A stretch of DNA of 64,000 nucleotides from Nigerium massiliense (GCF_000826085.1 NZ_CCYM01000003.1:310001-374000), one strand, 5' to 3'. Positions 26,792 through 36,226 are shown, counted from the first letter of the stretch. Numbers and translations: made by a program. Notes: generated by a model not told the origin, from the sequence alone.

Positions 26792-27688
26792 TCAGCCGGC
26801 CAGGGCCGCCAGGATTCGCTCGGCGGCGCCCCCCAGATTGAGCTCGTCGGCGAGTTCGGCGAACCGCTTCGGGTCGCGAGGCTCTCGGGGCCGGGTGAGA
26901 TCCAGCTCGGGAAGGTCGACGTCCCGTTCGCACGCCACCACCTGGGACGCGTTCGCCAGGTAGTCGACGTTCGTCGTCAGCGCCTTGCGCACGGCGGGGG
27001 TGAACGTGTCGGCGGCCGCGACGATGCCCTCGAGATCGCCGTGCTGGGCCAGCAGGGACGCCGCGGTCTTCTCACCGATGCCCTTCACTCCGGGCAGCCC
27101 GTCGGACGGGTCGCCGCGCAGGACGGCGAAGTCGACGTACTGCCCGCCGGTGATGCCGTACTTCGCCGCGAGCCAGCCGTCGGTGACGCGCTCGTGCTTC
27201 TGGACGCCGCGGGCGACGTACAGCACGCGGATCGAGCGGTCGTCGTCCACGAGTTGGAAGAGGTCCCGATCGCCGGTCACGACGTCCGCCGGGCCGGGGG
27301 CGCGCTCGGCCAGCGTGGCGATGACGTCGTCGGCCTCGTAACCGTCCGCGCCGACGATCGGCAGGCCGAGGGCGTCCAGCGTTTCGCGGATGAGCGGCAC
27401 CTGCGCGGTCAACTCCGGCGGCACGATCTCGACGTCGCCGTGGTCGACGCGGTGCGCCTTGTACGTGGGCAGCAGGTCGACGCGCCACTGCGGGCGCCAG
27501 CTGTTGTCCCAGGCGCACGCGACCCGCTCGGGGGAGTAGTCGGTGATGAACCGCGCGAGGAAGTCCAGCAGCCCGCGGACGGCGTTGACGGGGCGTCCGT
27601 CACGGGAGACGAGGGTGGCGGGAAGTCCGAAAAAAGCCCGGAAAAAGAGCGATGCAGCGTCAAAAAACTGCGAATGGGGCTCGTTCAT
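26792..27688 (-). CDS. 5'-3' exonuclease (FEN/Pol I N-terminal type)
   Basis: The stand-alone 298-residue protein is like the 5'-nuclease domain of DNA polymerase I. Acidic metal-site clusters are in ACAWDNSW, GADGYEADDVIATLA and VVTGDRDLFQL. The helix-hairpin-helix is LPGVKGIGEKTAASLL. These enzymes remove RNA primers or flaps. ATG 27688 was chosen; an ATG 6 codons upstream is possible. The N-terminus has Phe-Asp-Ala where most members have Leu/Val-Asp-Gly/Ser. It is divergent from the Lrp-type gene with only 26 bases between starts. Confidence 0.9.
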   Translation of the reverse strand: MNEPHSQFFDAASLFFRAFFGLPATLVSRDGRPVNAVRGLLDFLARFITDYSPERVACAWDNSWRPQWRVDLLPTYKAHRVDHGDVEIVPPELTAQVPLIRETLDALGLPIVGADGYEADDVIATLAERAPGPADVVTGDRDLFQLVDDDRSIRVLYVARGVQKHERVTDGWLAAKYGITGGQYVDFAVLRGDPSDGLPGVKGIGEKTAASLLAQHGDLEGIVAAADTFTPAVRKALTTNVDYLANASQVVACERDVDLPELDLTRPREPRDPKRFAELADELNLGGAAERILAALAG

Positions 27689-27714
27689 TGGCTCATGGTG
27701 ACACAATCTCTCGC

Positions 27715-28152
27715 ATGGAAAGCACCGACCAGCAGATCCTCGCGCTCCTTGCGCGAGACGGACGCATGTCGTACACCGACATCGGCCGCGAGACCGGACT
27801 GTCCACGTCCGCGGCGCAGCAGCGCGTCCGCCGCCTGGAGCAGCGTGGCGTGATCACCGGCTATCGCGCGTTGGTCGATCCCGGTTCGCTGGGCAAGGTG
27901 CTGACCGCGATGATCGAACTGCGCGCGACCGACCCGGACGCGGAGGAGCTCGTCCCCGAACGCATCGCGGAACTGCCCGAGGTCGTCACGTGCTATTCCG
28001 TGGCCGGGGACGCCTCCCACATGCTGATCGCCCAGGTCGGGACGCCGCTCGAGCTGGAGTCGCTGCTGACCAAGATCAGGACGTCGGCGCGGGTGAGCAC
28101 CCGGACGACGCTGGTGCTCTCGGTGCCGTTCGAGCACCGCCCGCTCGTCTGA
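27715..28152 (+). CDS. AsnC/Lrp-family transcriptional regulator
   Basis: The 145-residue protein has an N-terminal winged helix-turn-helix (DQQILALLARDGRMSYTDIG, LSTSAAQQRVRRLEQRGVITGYRA) and a C-terminal RAM ligand-binding domain (about 62-140). Such proteins bind amino acids and form octamers. ATG 27715 was chosen because the upstream extension is basic and unlike the family. It shares a very short region with the divergent exonuclease gene; the target is unknown. Confidence 0.92.
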   Translation: MESTDQQILALLARDGRMSYTDIGRETGLSTSAAQQRVRRLEQRGVITGYRALVDPGSLGKVLTAMIELRATDPDAEELVPERIAELPEVVTCYSVAGDASHMLIAQVGTPLELESLLTKIRTSARVSTRTTLVLSVPFEHRPLV

Positions 28153-28233
28153 GCCTCGGGCTCCGCGGAGGCCGCTGGTGGGCATCAGCCCCGCCAGGTA
28201 GCCGAGCCGCCCGCCCGTCACGACTCGAACCAC

Positions 28234-28261
28234 CGGGCCCCGGCCAGCCGGCCGGGGCCCG
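28234..28261. terminator. Bidirectional hairpin between convergent lrp-type and M20 genes
   Basis: CGGGCCCCGGC (28234-28244) pairs perfectly with GCCGGGGCCCG (28251-28261), loop CAGCCG. It lies between the stops of two convergent genes and could serve both. Confidence 0.65.
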
Positions 28262-28277
28262 TCCGGGTCTCGCAGGG

Positions 28278-29621
28278 TCAGGGGCGCTCGGCGAGCTTGC
28301 TGATCCACAGTGCCTCGCCCAGGATGGCCTTTTCGAAGTCGGCCACCGAGAGCGACTCGTCGATGCCGTGCATGCGGGTGTCGGGGTCGACGACGCCGGT
28401 CACGAGCAGGTCCATCTCGGGGAACCGGGCCCGCAGGTCGGCGGCCAGCGGGATCGATCCGCCCTGGCCGATGAACACCGGCTCGGTGCCGAAGCTCTCG
28501 GACAACGCGGCGAACGCGGCGTCCGTCACCGCCCCCTCGAACGGAACGTTCGTGCCGCCGGCGGCGCCCTCTTCACCGAACGACACCTGAGCCCCGAACG
28601 GCGCGTGTTCGCTGAGGTGCTTCTTCAGGGCCGCGAGCGCGGCGTCCGCGTCCTGCCCCGGGGCGAGCCGCATGCTCACCTTCGCCCGCGCGCTCGGCGC
28701 CAGCGTGTTGGACGCCCGGGCGACCGGCGTCGCGTCCAGGCCGATCACGGTGATCGTCGGCTGGGCCCACATGCGCTCGACGAGCGACCCGCGTCCGATG
28801 AAACCGACGCCGTCGAGAAGGCCCGTCTCCTCGCGGAGCCGGTCTTCGGGGTAGTCGAGGTCGGCGACGTCGTCGACGGTGAGGCCTTCGACGGCGACCG
28901 AGCCGTCGTCGTCCCACAGCGTGCCGAGCAGCTTGCACAGCGTCGTCACCGCGTCCGGCACGACGCCGCCGTACTGCCCCGAGTGCAGCGCGTGGTCGAG
29001 GGTGCGCACCTCGACGACCACGTCGGCGAGGCCGCGCAGGGTGGTGGTGAAGGCGGGGCTGCCGACCGTCCAGTTGGCGGAGTCGCAGATGACGAACGCG
29101 TCCGCGCGGACGAGGTCGGCGTGCTCGTCCAGGAACGCGCCCATGGTGGGCGATCCGGATTCTTCCTCGCCCTCCACGAACACGGTCACGCCCACCGGCG
29201 GCTTCCCGCCGAAGGCGCGGAGCACCGCCAGGTGGACCGCCACGCCCGCCTTGTCGTCGGCGACGCCCCGGGCGTAGAGCCGGCCGTCGCGCTCCGAGAC
29301 GGTGAACGGGTCGGACGTCCACAGCTCCTCATCGCCCATCGGCTGCACGTCGTGGTGGGCATAGAGGGTGACGGTGGGCTTGCCCTCCGGCGCGGGGTAG
29401 CGGCCGACGACGGCGGGTTTGCCGCCGTCCGCGGAGAGGATCTGGACGTCCGGGCAGGACGCCTCGCGCAGCAGCTGCGCCACCGCCTCGGCGCTGGCGC
29501 GCACGTCGGCGTCGTGATCGGGCATCGCGCTGATGGAGCGGATCGCTACCAGGCGGGTGAGGTCGTCGATGACCCCGGGGAGTTCGCGGGCCACGGCCTC
29601 GCGCAGATCAGTCTCGGTCAT
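28278..29621 (-). CDS. M20-family dipeptidase/peptidase
   Basis: The 447-residue metallopeptidase has metal ligands in LYAHHDVQPMG (His, Asp nearby), GVADDKAG, FVEGEEESGSP, ICDSANW and MHGIDESLS near the end. The catalytic Asp and Glu of the family are both present, and a dimerisation domain lies between. Closest are the dipeptidase/CNDP-like subgroup. ATG 29621 was chosen; the longer open frame upstream is antisense to the lnt start. It is cytoplasmic with no signal peptide. Confidence 0.92.
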   Translation of the reverse strand: MTETDLREAVARELPGVIDDLTRLVAIRSISAMPDHDADVRASAEAVAQLLREASCPDVQILSADGGKPAVVGRYPAPEGKPTVTLYAHHDVQPMGDEELWTSDPFTVSERDGRLYARGVADDKAGVAVHLAVLRAFGGKPPVGVTVFVEGEEESGSPTMGAFLDEHADLVRADAFVICDSANWTVGSPAFTTTLRGLADVVVEVRTLDHALHSGQYGGVVPDAVTTLCKLLGTLWDDDGSVAVEGLTVDDVADLDYPEDRLREETGLLDGVGFIGRGSLVERMWAQPTITVIGLDATPVARASNTLAPSARAKVSMRLAPGQDADAALAALKKHLSEHAPFGAQVSFGEEGAAGGTNVPFEGAVTDAAFAALSESFGTEPVFIGQGGSIPLAADLRARFPEMDLLVTGVVDPDTRMHGIDESLSVADFEKAILGEALWISKLAERP

Positions 29622-29745
29622 GACAGCGACCCTAGCGAGGTGCTCCGACAATCCGCGAAGGGGACGGCGCTCGGCGGTCGCCGAGGTCGTGGGAACCGGC
29701 AAGCAATGCCCGAGGATGTCGGAGCCGCCGACTAGGCTGCACGCC

Positions 29746-31347
29746 GTGACAGCCACCACCACAGGCGCGACCTCGACCCGTCCGTTCCTCGCCTGGTGGG
29801 CGCTCTTTCCGCTGGCCGCGCTGGCCGGCGTCGCCTTGTCCGCTGCGTTCCCGCCCGTCGGCGGCTGGGGATGGACGCTGGCCGGGGTCGTCGCCGTCGC
29901 CGCGGTGGTCCGGCTGGCACCCGGGCTGTGGGCCTGCGTGAGCGCGCTGACGATCACGGGGTTGGTGCTCAACGCGCTGGCGATCAGCTGGCAGGCGGTG
30001 ATCAGCGTGGAGTCCTACGTCGGGCTCACCGTCATCGAAGCCCTGTACTTCTCCGCTCTGGGCGCCGCGCTGTACGCGGTGCGCGCGTGGGCGGCCGCGC
30101 CCGTGCTCCAGGCCGGCCTGTGGACGGCGGTCGAGTTCGTCCAGGCCCGCTGGCCGTTCGGGGGGTTCGCGTGGACGCGGCTGGGCTACGGCGTGATCGA
30201 CTCCCCGTTCGAGGGCTACTACCCCTTCATCGGGGCGGGCGCTGTCGGCTTCCTGGTGGCGCTGGTGGCACACCTGATCGTCTGGTCCGTCGGGCGGAAC
30301 CGACGCCGGACGCTCCGACGCGTCCTCGCCGCCCTCGTCGTCGCCGCGCTGGTCCTCGGGATCGGCGCCCTCGGCACCACCTACCGACCCGACCGGGACG
30401 CCTCCCTGGGCACCGTCGACGTTGGCTACGTGCAGGGCGGCGCCCCCGGCGGCGGCGTCTACGGCCTCGGGACACCGCGCACGATCACCTACAACCACAT
30501 CCGGGAGAACGCCCGGCTGCTCGCCCGCATCCGCTCCGGAGAACTGCCCCAACCCGCGTTCATCGTCTGGCCCGAGAACTCCACCGACATGGACCCCTTC
30601 CGCGACTCCGAGACGCGCCGCCTGGTGGACGACGCGGTGCGCGCCGGCGGGCTCCCGGTCATGGTCGGCTCGCCGGTCGTCGGCCCGGGCGTCGACGAGC
30701 GGCAGACGCTGGCTCTCTGGTGGACGCCCGACGGCCCCTCCGGCACCTACGCCAAGCGCGACCTCGTGCCGTTCGGCGAGTGGATCCCGTTCCGCTCGCT
30801 TCTGCTGCCACTGATCCCGCTGCTGCGGTACGTGGGGGAGCAGACCGTCCCGGGCACCACCCCGGGCGTCCTCGAGACTGGGATGGGCTACCGGGCCGGC
30901 GTCGCGATCTGCTTCGAGGTGGCGTTCCCCGAGACGCTGTACGAGGCGGTCGATGCCGGCGCGCAGACCATGGCGATCCAGAGCAGCAACGCGATGTTCC
31001 AGCACACGCCGCAGATCGAGCAGCAGTTCTTGATCACCCGGGTGCGCGCCGCGGAGCTGCGGCGCGAGCTGCTGGTCGTCACGACGTCCGGGGTCTCGGG
31101 ACTCATCGGGCCGGACGGCGGCACGCTCCAGCGGTTACCGGAGTCGGTGGGCGCCAGCGGCGTGGTGACGCTGCACCGCTCGACGCTGCGCACCCCGGTC
31201 GTGCTCGGCGGCCGGTTCGCCGAGCACGCGATCGCCCTCGCGGCGGCCCTGTGCCTGCTCGGCGGGTTTATCGCAGCGCGACGCGGCCGCCATGCGGAAC
31301 AATGGACGACTACGACCGAACGACGAGGGGGAGCAACTGATGGCTGA
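29746..31347 (+). CDS. lnt: Apolipoprotein N-acyltransferase
   Basis: The 533-residue protein has about six N-terminal hydrophobic helices (to residue 220) and a nitrilase-like domain. Catalytic residues fit Glu in FIVWPENSTD, Lys in YAKRDLVPFGEW and Cys in AGVAICFEVAFPE. It adds the third acyl chain to lipoproteins at the membrane. GTG 29746 comes 7 bases after a TAGGCT element with no Shine-Dalgarno, so leaderless start is likely. It overlaps ppm1 by 8 bases; in mycobacteria the two functions sit in one polypeptide. Confidence 0.93.
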   Translation: MTATTTGATSTRPFLAWWALFPLAALAGVALSAAFPPVGGWGWTLAGVVAVAAVVRLAPGLWACVSALTITGLVLNALAISWQAVISVESYVGLTVIEALYFSALGAALYAVRAWAAAPVLQAGLWTAVEFVQARWPFGGFAWTRLGYGVIDSPFEGYYPFIGAGAVGFLVALVAHLIVWSVGRNRRRTLRRVLAALVVAALVLGIGALGTTYRPDRDASLGTVDVGYVQGGAPGGGVYGLGTPRTITYNHIRENARLLARIRSGELPQPAFIVWPENSTDMDPFRDSETRRLVDDAVRAGGLPVMVGSPVVGPGVDERQTLALWWTPDGPSGTYAKRDLVPFGEWIPFRSLLLPLIPLLRYVGEQTVPGTTPGVLETGMGYRAGVAICFEVAFPETLYEAVDAGAQTMAIQSSNAMFQHTPQIEQQFLITRVRAAELRRELLVVTTSGVSGLIGPDGGTLQRLPESVGASGVVTLHRSTLRTPVVLGGRFAEHAIALAAALCLLGGFIAARRGRHAEQWTTTTERRGGATDG

Positions 31348-32125
31348 GGCCGATTTGGGAAAGGTCCTGGTGATCATTCCGACCTACAACGAAGTCGACA
31401 ACGTCGACATGATCACCGGACGCCTCCGCGCGTCCGTGCCCGAAGCGGACATCCTCATCGCCGACGACAATTCTCCCGACGGCACGGGCGAGCGGGCCGA
31501 CGAGCTCGCGGCCGAGGACGACCACATCAAGGTGCTCCACCGCAAGGGCAAGGAGGGCCTGAGCGCCGCCTACCTGGCGAGCTTCCGCTGGGGGTTGGAG
31601 CGGGGCTACGACGTCCTCGTCGAGTTCGACGCCGACGGCTCGCACCAGCCCGAGCAGCTGCCGCAGATCCTCGCCGCGCTCCGCAACGCCGACATGGTCA
31701 AGGGCTCCCGCTGGGTCAAGGGGGGATCAGTCGTCAACTGGCCGAAGTCGCGCGAGCTGCTGTCCCGCGGCGGCGGGGTGTGGACGTGGCTGATGCTCGG
31801 CATCCCGGTCAAGGACGTCACCGGGGGCCTCAACGCTTTCCGCGCCGACACGCTGCGCGCGATCATCGACGACGTCGAGGCGGGCGGGTCCGGCGGCTAC
31901 GGCATCCAGCGCGACCTCACCTGGAACGCCTACCGCAAGGGCTTCCGCATCGTGGAAGTGCCGATCGAGTTCCGCGAGCGCGAGCGCGGCGACTCGAAGA
32001 TGGGCTCCGACGTCGTGCTCGAGGCGCTGAAGAAGACCACGCAGATGGGCGCGAAGTACCGCGCGGGTCAGGCGCGTGATCTGGCGCGCCGGTTCCGGCG
32101 CGGCCCTCGTGGCGGGGGGCGCTGA
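31340..32125 (+). CDS. ppm1: Polyprenol monophosphomannose synthase
   Basis: This 261-residue GT2 enzyme makes polyprenyl-phosphate mannose from GDP-mannose. Seen are VLVIIPTYNEVDNVDMI, ILIADDNSPDGTGERAD, the metal motif VEFDADGSHQPEQL and SRWVKGGSVVNWP. The short 261-residue form lacks a membrane domain, as in Ppm1. It overlaps lnt by eight bases (ATG inside the end of lnt). The product donates mannose for lipomannan-type glycolipids and protein O-mannosylation. Confidence 0.93.
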   Translation: MAEADLGKVLVIIPTYNEVDNVDMITGRLRASVPEADILIADDNSPDGTGERADELAAEDDHIKVLHRKGKEGLSAAYLASFRWGLERGYDVLVEFDADGSHQPEQLPQILAALRNADMVKGSRWVKGGSVVNWPKSRELLSRGGGVWTWLMLGIPVKDVTGGLNAFRADTLRAIIDDVEAGGSGGYGIQRDLTWNAYRKGFRIVEVPIEFRERERGDSKMGSDVVLEALKKTTQMGAKYRAGQARDLARRFRRGPRGGGR

Positions 32126-32126
32126 C

Positions 32127-32681
32127 GTGCGGCGCTCGACGATCCTGTGGCTGGCCGCGGCGGTGCTCGCGATCGTGGAGATCTGGCTGATCGCCACGGC
32201 GGTCAACAAGATCGGCGGCCTGTGGACGCTGCTGATCCTGCTGGCCAGCGCCCTCGTCGGCGCGTGGATCGCCCGGCGGCAGGGCGCCGAAACGCTGCGC
32301 ACCCTGCGGAGCGCCACCGATCCAGCGCACGCCGAGGAGGCGCTGAGTTCGTCCGCGCTCGTCATGCTGGGGGCGTTCCTGCTGATCGTCCCGGGTTTCC
32401 TCACCGACATCGTCGGCGCGCTGCTGGTGCTGCCGCCCACCCGCGGGTTCGCCGGGCGGGCGCTCAACGGCGTGTGGCGCTGGGCGACCAAGGACATCAG
32501 GGATCGCATCTCGATCGTGGAGGCGCGGCTCGACCGCGGCTCGGTCGTCGAGGGGGAGACCGTCGAGGGCGCCGCCGAGCCGGGGCGTCCGGGCGCCTAC
32601 GACCCGACCGGTGACGCACATCGCCCCGGCGACCGGGGCCCGGGCGGGCCGACGATCATCCGGGGCGAAATCGAGGAGTAG
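32127..32681 (+). CDS. FxsA-family membrane protein
   Basis: The 184-residue protein has FxsA-like membrane segments: ILWLAAAVLAIVEIWLIATAV, LLILLASALVGAWIARRQG, and MLGAFLLIVPGFLTDIVGALLVLPPTR. A polar tail of about 65 residues follows. FxsA family proteins are small membrane proteins linked to phage exclusion in E. coli; the normal role is unknown. GTG 32127 begins one base after the ppm1 stop, so it is part of lnt-ppm1-fxsA. Confidence 0.85.
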   Translation: MRRSTILWLAAAVLAIVEIWLIATAVNKIGGLWTLLILLASALVGAWIARRQGAETLRTLRSATDPAHAEEALSSSALVMLGAFLLIVPGFLTDIVGALLVLPPTRGFAGRALNGVWRWATKDIRDRISIVEARLDRGSVVEGETVEGAAEPGRPGAYDPTGDAHRPGDRGPGGPTIIRGEIEE

Positions 32682-32711
32682 CGCGAGCGGCGCCCGTGGC
32701 GCCGGTCACGG

Positions 32712-33044
32712 TCACTGGTCCTTGCGGAGGGCCTCCAGCCGCTCGGCGAGGATGTCTTCCAACTCTTCGATGGAGCGGCGTTCGCGCAACATGTCCCAAT
32801 GGGTGCGGACGGGCTTGGTCTCTTTCACCTCGGGCTCCACGCCGTCGGAGCGGCGGGCCATCTCGCCGCAACGGGGGCACTCCCACTCGGTGGGCAACTC
32901 GGCCTCCATCGCGAAGGTCACGGCGAAGTGATGTTCGTTGGGGCAATCGAACTCGAGATCTTGTCGGGCGGCGAGCTCCACCCCCTGGGTGTCGGCCAGG
33001 CTCTTCGACCCGAGCCCGTGTCCCTTGAGGGATTTCTCAGCCAT
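32712..33044 (-). CDS. rbpA: RNA polymerase-binding protein RbpA
   Basis: The 110-residue actinobacterial transcription factor binds the housekeeping sigma factor and stabilises the open complex. The core is zinc-binding, with Cys in EFDCPNEHHF and the pair CPRC in TEWECPRCGEMARR. The basic linker and the C-terminal sigma-interaction helix end in THWDMLRERRSIEELEDILA. The length and both ends match the family. Presence of this gene alone puts the window in Actinomycetota. Confidence 0.96.
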   Translation of the reverse strand: MAEKSLKGHGLGSKSLADTQGVELAARQDLEFDCPNEHHFAVTFAMEAELPTEWECPRCGEMARRSDGVEPEVKETKPVRTHWDMLRERRSIEELEDILAERLEALRKDQ

Positions 33045-33132
33045 GTCGTCGTCCTCTCCTTCTACGAGCGGGGTTGCTCACTCCAACGTTGCCACTCGAT
33101 GATTTGTTCCCCCCGGGGCGGCGTGCCGATGT

Positions 33133-34458
33133 TCAGTGGGTGCCTCGCACGTCCTTGACGCCGAGCATGGCGAGCGCCCCCAGCAGGAGCACCGCGACGA
33201 TGCCCAGGATGCCCCAGTACTGGGTGTTCGCCTGACCGGTGACGAGGGCGCCCAGCCCGATCGCCAGGCCGAACGCCGACGGCGCCAGGAACGACACGGC
33301 GCGTCCGGTCGTGGCGTAGAGGCCGAAGATCTCGCCGGACTGCCCCTCGGGGATGAGCCGGGCCAGGAAAGAACGGGACGCCGACTGGGCCGGGCCGACG
33401 AACGCGCAGAGCAGGAGGCCGCACACCCAGAACACCTGGGGCCCGCGGTCGTGCAGCGCGAAGATGGCCACGCACAGGGCCACGAGCGCGCCCAGCGACC
33501 CGATGATGACCCGCTTCGGCCCGAATCGGTCGTCCAACCATCCGGACGCGATCGTCGCCAGGCCCGCGATGATGTTGGCCGCGGCGCCGAACACGATGAC
33601 CTGCGCGCCGGTGAAGCCGAACGTCCCCGCGGCGATCACCGCGCCGAAGGTGAACACGCCGCTCAGCCCGTCGCGGAACAGCGCGGACGCGATCAAGAAG
33701 TACGCGGTGTTGCGCTGGGTGCGCCACAGCCGCTTGATCGAATCCCAGAGCAGGGCGTACGAGCGGGCGACGCCGATTCTGGGCGCCGCGGGCCGTGGCT
33801 CGTCCCGCAGCGCCAGGAACGTGGGCAGGGTGAAGACGACCGTCCACAGCGCGCAGCCCAGCATCGACACCCGGATGTCGAGCCCGTCGGCGTTGCTGAC
33901 GCCGAAGAGGCCGACCTGCGGCTGGATGAACGCGAAGTAAAGCAGCAGCAGCACGACGATCCCGCCGAGGTAGCCCATGCCCCAGCCGAAGCCGGACACC
34001 CGTCCGACGTTGGCGGGGGTCGCGACCCGATCGATCAGCGAGTAGTAGTTGACGTTCGCGATCTCGGCGATGATCGAACCGACGCCGAGCATGATCAGCC
34101 CGAGCCAGAGGTAGTTCGGGTGCGGGCGGACGAAGAACAGCAACCCCGAGATCACGGCCAGCGCCCAGGTCAGCCAGCGCAGATTGCGGACGGTGTGCCC
34201 GGTGCGGTCGGAGTTCTGGCCCAGCACCGGCGCGAGAAGGGCCACCAACAGCCCGGCGAGGGCGGTGCTCAGCGACAGCGACTGCGACGTGAAGTTGGTC
34301 TCCCCGAAGGCCGGCGAGGTGAGGTAGACGCTGAACACGAACGTGGTGATGACGGTCTGAAAGGGCTGGGTGCCCCAGTCCCACATCGCCCAGGCGACGA
34401 CCTGGCGCTTCGACCCGCGTCCGGGCTGGGCGAGGGCACCGTTCTGCGCGGTGCTCAT
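33133..34458 (-). CDS. MFS transporter (Atg22-like)
   Basis: The 441-residue protein has about 12 hydrophobic segments. The N-terminal VAWAMWDWGTQPFQTVITTF and the spacing match the vacuole-effluxer/Atg22-like MFS group. Also present are APVLGQNSDRTGHTV (cytoplasmic loop 2-3) and GWLDDRFGPKRVI. Its start overlaps the upstream GDPD gene (ATGA), so the two are co-translated. It may import or export a product related to glycerophosphodiester breakdown, but this is inference. Confidence 0.85.
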   Translation of the reverse strand: MSTAQNGALAQPGRGSKRQVVAWAMWDWGTQPFQTVITTFVFSVYLTSPAFGETNFTSQSLSLSTALAGLLVALLAPVLGQNSDRTGHTVRNLRWLTWALAVISGLLFFVRPHPNYLWLGLIMLGVGSIIAEIANVNYYSLIDRVATPANVGRVSGFGWGMGYLGGIVVLLLLYFAFIQPQVGLFGVSNADGLDIRVSMLGCALWTVVFTLPTFLALRDEPRPAAPRIGVARSYALLWDSIKRLWRTQRNTAYFLIASALFRDGLSGVFTFGAVIAAGTFGFTGAQVIVFGAAANIIAGLATIASGWLDDRFGPKRVIIGSLGALVALCVAIFALHDRGPQVFWVCGLLLCAFVGPAQSASRSFLARLIPEGQSGEIFGLYATTGRAVSFLAPSAFGLAIGLGALVTGQANTQYWGILGIVAVLLLGALAMLGVKDVRGTH

Positions 34459-35261
34459 AGGTCTTCCCACAGCCCGCGCGAGGTCACGACGTCGCGCAGC
34501 GTCAGGAGGTCGTCGCTGACCAGGCCGTCCACGCCGAGGTCGAGCAGCCGGTTCATCTCGTCGGCGTCGTTGATCGTCCAGACGTGCACCAGCTTTCCTG
34601 CGCGGTGGCAGGCGGCCACGAACCGCTCGGTGACCAGGGGGACGCCGAGGCGTGGCACGCGCGTGGGCACCTGCGCCGCGACCCCGCCGGGGCGGCCCAG
34701 CAGCGGCAGCAGGGGAGCGGCCAGCCAGGCGACGCCGACGGCGCTCACGGACGTCGCGACGCTGCGCCGGGTGAGGCGGCGGAACCGGTGGATGCGGGCG
34801 GTGTCGAACGATCCGACGCACACCCGATCCTGGACGCCGCGGCGCTCGATGAGGTCGGCGAGCGGCTCGACGCCCGCGTCGCTCTTGATGTCGATGTTGA
34901 GGGTGCAGTCGGGGACCGCGTCGAGGACGTCGTTCAATAGCGGGACGGGCTCACTCCCGCCGATGCGGGTATCGGCGAGTTCGGCGTAGGTCAGGTCGGC
35001 GATCGCGCCGGCGCCGTCGGTCACTCGGTCGAGGACGTCGTCGTGGAAGGCGACCACTTGGCCGTCGGCGGTGACGTGGATGTCGGTCTCCATGGCGCGG
35101 AAGCCGAGCGCGCGGGCGTTGCGGAAAGCGGTGAGGGTGTTCTCGAGCGCCGGCGGGACGTCCCCGCCGTAGCCGCCGCGATGGGCGAGAGCGGTGAAGC
35201 GGCCGAAGTACGGGTGACGGTCGGGCACGGGGACACTGTACGTCTTGCGGCGGCCGCTCAC
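34455..35261 (-). CDS. Glycerophosphodiester phosphodiesterase
   Basis: This is the cytoplasmic GDPD form of about 268 residues, hydrolysing glycerophosphodiesters to glycerol-3-phosphate. Motifs are AHRGG, PENTL-like (ALENTLTAF), METDIH, AFHDD and LNIDIKSD, and near the end VHVWTINDADEM. I put the start at GTG 35261; TTG 35306 or GTG 35228 are possible and no strong ribosome site decides. The TGA stop overlaps the MFS start. Divergent from pdxY. Confidence 0.9.
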   Translation of the reverse strand: MSGRRKTYSVPVPDRHPYFGRFTALAHRGGYGGDVPPALENTLTAFRNARALGFRAMETDIHVTADGQVVAFHDDVLDRVTDGAGAIADLTYAELADTRIGGSEPVPLLNDVLDAVPDCTLNIDIKSDAGVEPLADLIERRGVQDRVCVGSFDTARIHRFRRLTRRSVATSVSAVGVAWLAAPLLPLLGRPGGVAAQVPTRVPRLGVPLVTERFVAACHRAGKLVHVWTINDADEMNRLLDLGVDGLVSDDLLTLRDVVTSRGLWEDL

Positions 35262-35299
35262 GCGGGGCTGAGCGCCACGGTGGAGCACAATGGTCCCTT

Positions 35300-36151
35300 G
35301 TGACAACGATTCTCTCGATCCAGTCCACGGTCGCGTACGGCCACGTCGGCAACTCCGCGGTGACGTTCCCGCTGATGCGTCTGGGCGTCGAAGTCTGGCC
35401 GGTGATCACCGTGCACTTCTCGAACAACACGTCCTATGACCAGTGGACGGGACCGATGCTTCGGCCCGAGGACGTCTACGACGTCGTCGCGGGACTCGAC
35501 GCCTTGGGCGTCCTCGGTGAGGTGGACGCCGTGCTGACCGGTTACCAGGGCGCGCCCGAGATGGGGTCGCAGATCCTGCGGATCGCCGAACTGGTCAAGC
35601 AGCGCGCGCCCGAGGCCGTCTGGTGCTGCGACCCGGTGATGGGTGACGTCGGTCTGGGCATGTACGTGCTGCCGGGCATCCCGGAGTTCATGCGTGACGA
35701 GGTCGTCCCGGCGTCCCAGATCATCACCCCGAACCACTACGAGCTGAACTTCCTCGCCGGGCGGGAGACGTCCACGGTCGAGGACATCGTCGACGCCGCG
35801 CAGGCTCTGCGGGCGTCCGGACCGGAGACCGTGCTCGTGACGAGCGCGCTCGTCGACGGCGCGCCCGAGGACGAGCTGTCGTTGATCGCGGTGGACGGCG
35901 AGGGCGCCTGGCGCGTCCGCACCCCGCGGATGAACTACTACTACACGGGCTCCGGCGACCTGACGTCCGCCATGTTCCTGCACCACTGGCTGCGGAGCCG
36001 GTCGCTGCCGGAGGCGCTGGGCCGCACCGCGGACGTCGTCTACTCGGTGCTGGAGAAGACCAAGGAGCTCGGACGCCGCGAGCTCGCCCTCGTCCAGGGA
36101 CAGGACCTGCTGGCGAACCCGACGGCGCATTTCGAGGTCATGCCGATCTGA
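35300..36151 (+). CDS. pdxY: Pyridoxal kinase
   Basis: The 283-residue ribokinase-fold enzyme phosphorylates pyridoxal in B6 salvage. Seen are the N-terminal ILSIQSTVAYGHVGNSAVTFP, the segment TGYQGAPEMG, CCDPVMGD and the anion-hole GSGDLTSAMFL near 217-227 (GTGD-type). GTG 35300 lies 8 bases after a CACAAT element with no Shine-Dalgarno. The terminator at 36171-36200 ends a single-gene unit. Confidence 0.93.
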   Translation: MTTILSIQSTVAYGHVGNSAVTFPLMRLGVEVWPVITVHFSNNTSYDQWTGPMLRPEDVYDVVAGLDALGVLGEVDAVLTGYQGAPEMGSQILRIAELVKQRAPEAVWCCDPVMGDVGLGMYVLPGIPEFMRDEVVPASQIITPNHYELNFLAGRETSTVEDIVDAAQALRASGPETVLVTSALVDGAPEDELSLIAVDGEGAWRVRTPRMNYYYTGSGDLTSAMFLHHWLRSRSLPEALGRTADVVYSVLEKTKELGRRELALVQGQDLLANPTAHFEVMPI

Positions 36152-36170
36152 GCGATCCCGCAGACGCGCC

Positions 36171-36200
36171 ACGGGCGGCTCCCGGCAGGGAGCCGCCCGT
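36171..36200 (+). terminator. Hairpin terminator between pdxY and XRE-murA
   Basis: ACGGGCGGCTCCC (36171-36183) pairs perfectly with GGGAGCCGCCCGT (36188-36200), loop GGCA. It lies between two convergent genes and can act on both. Confidence 0.75.
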
Positions 36201-36226
36201 GATCGTGTCAGGCGCCGGGCGTCCGC

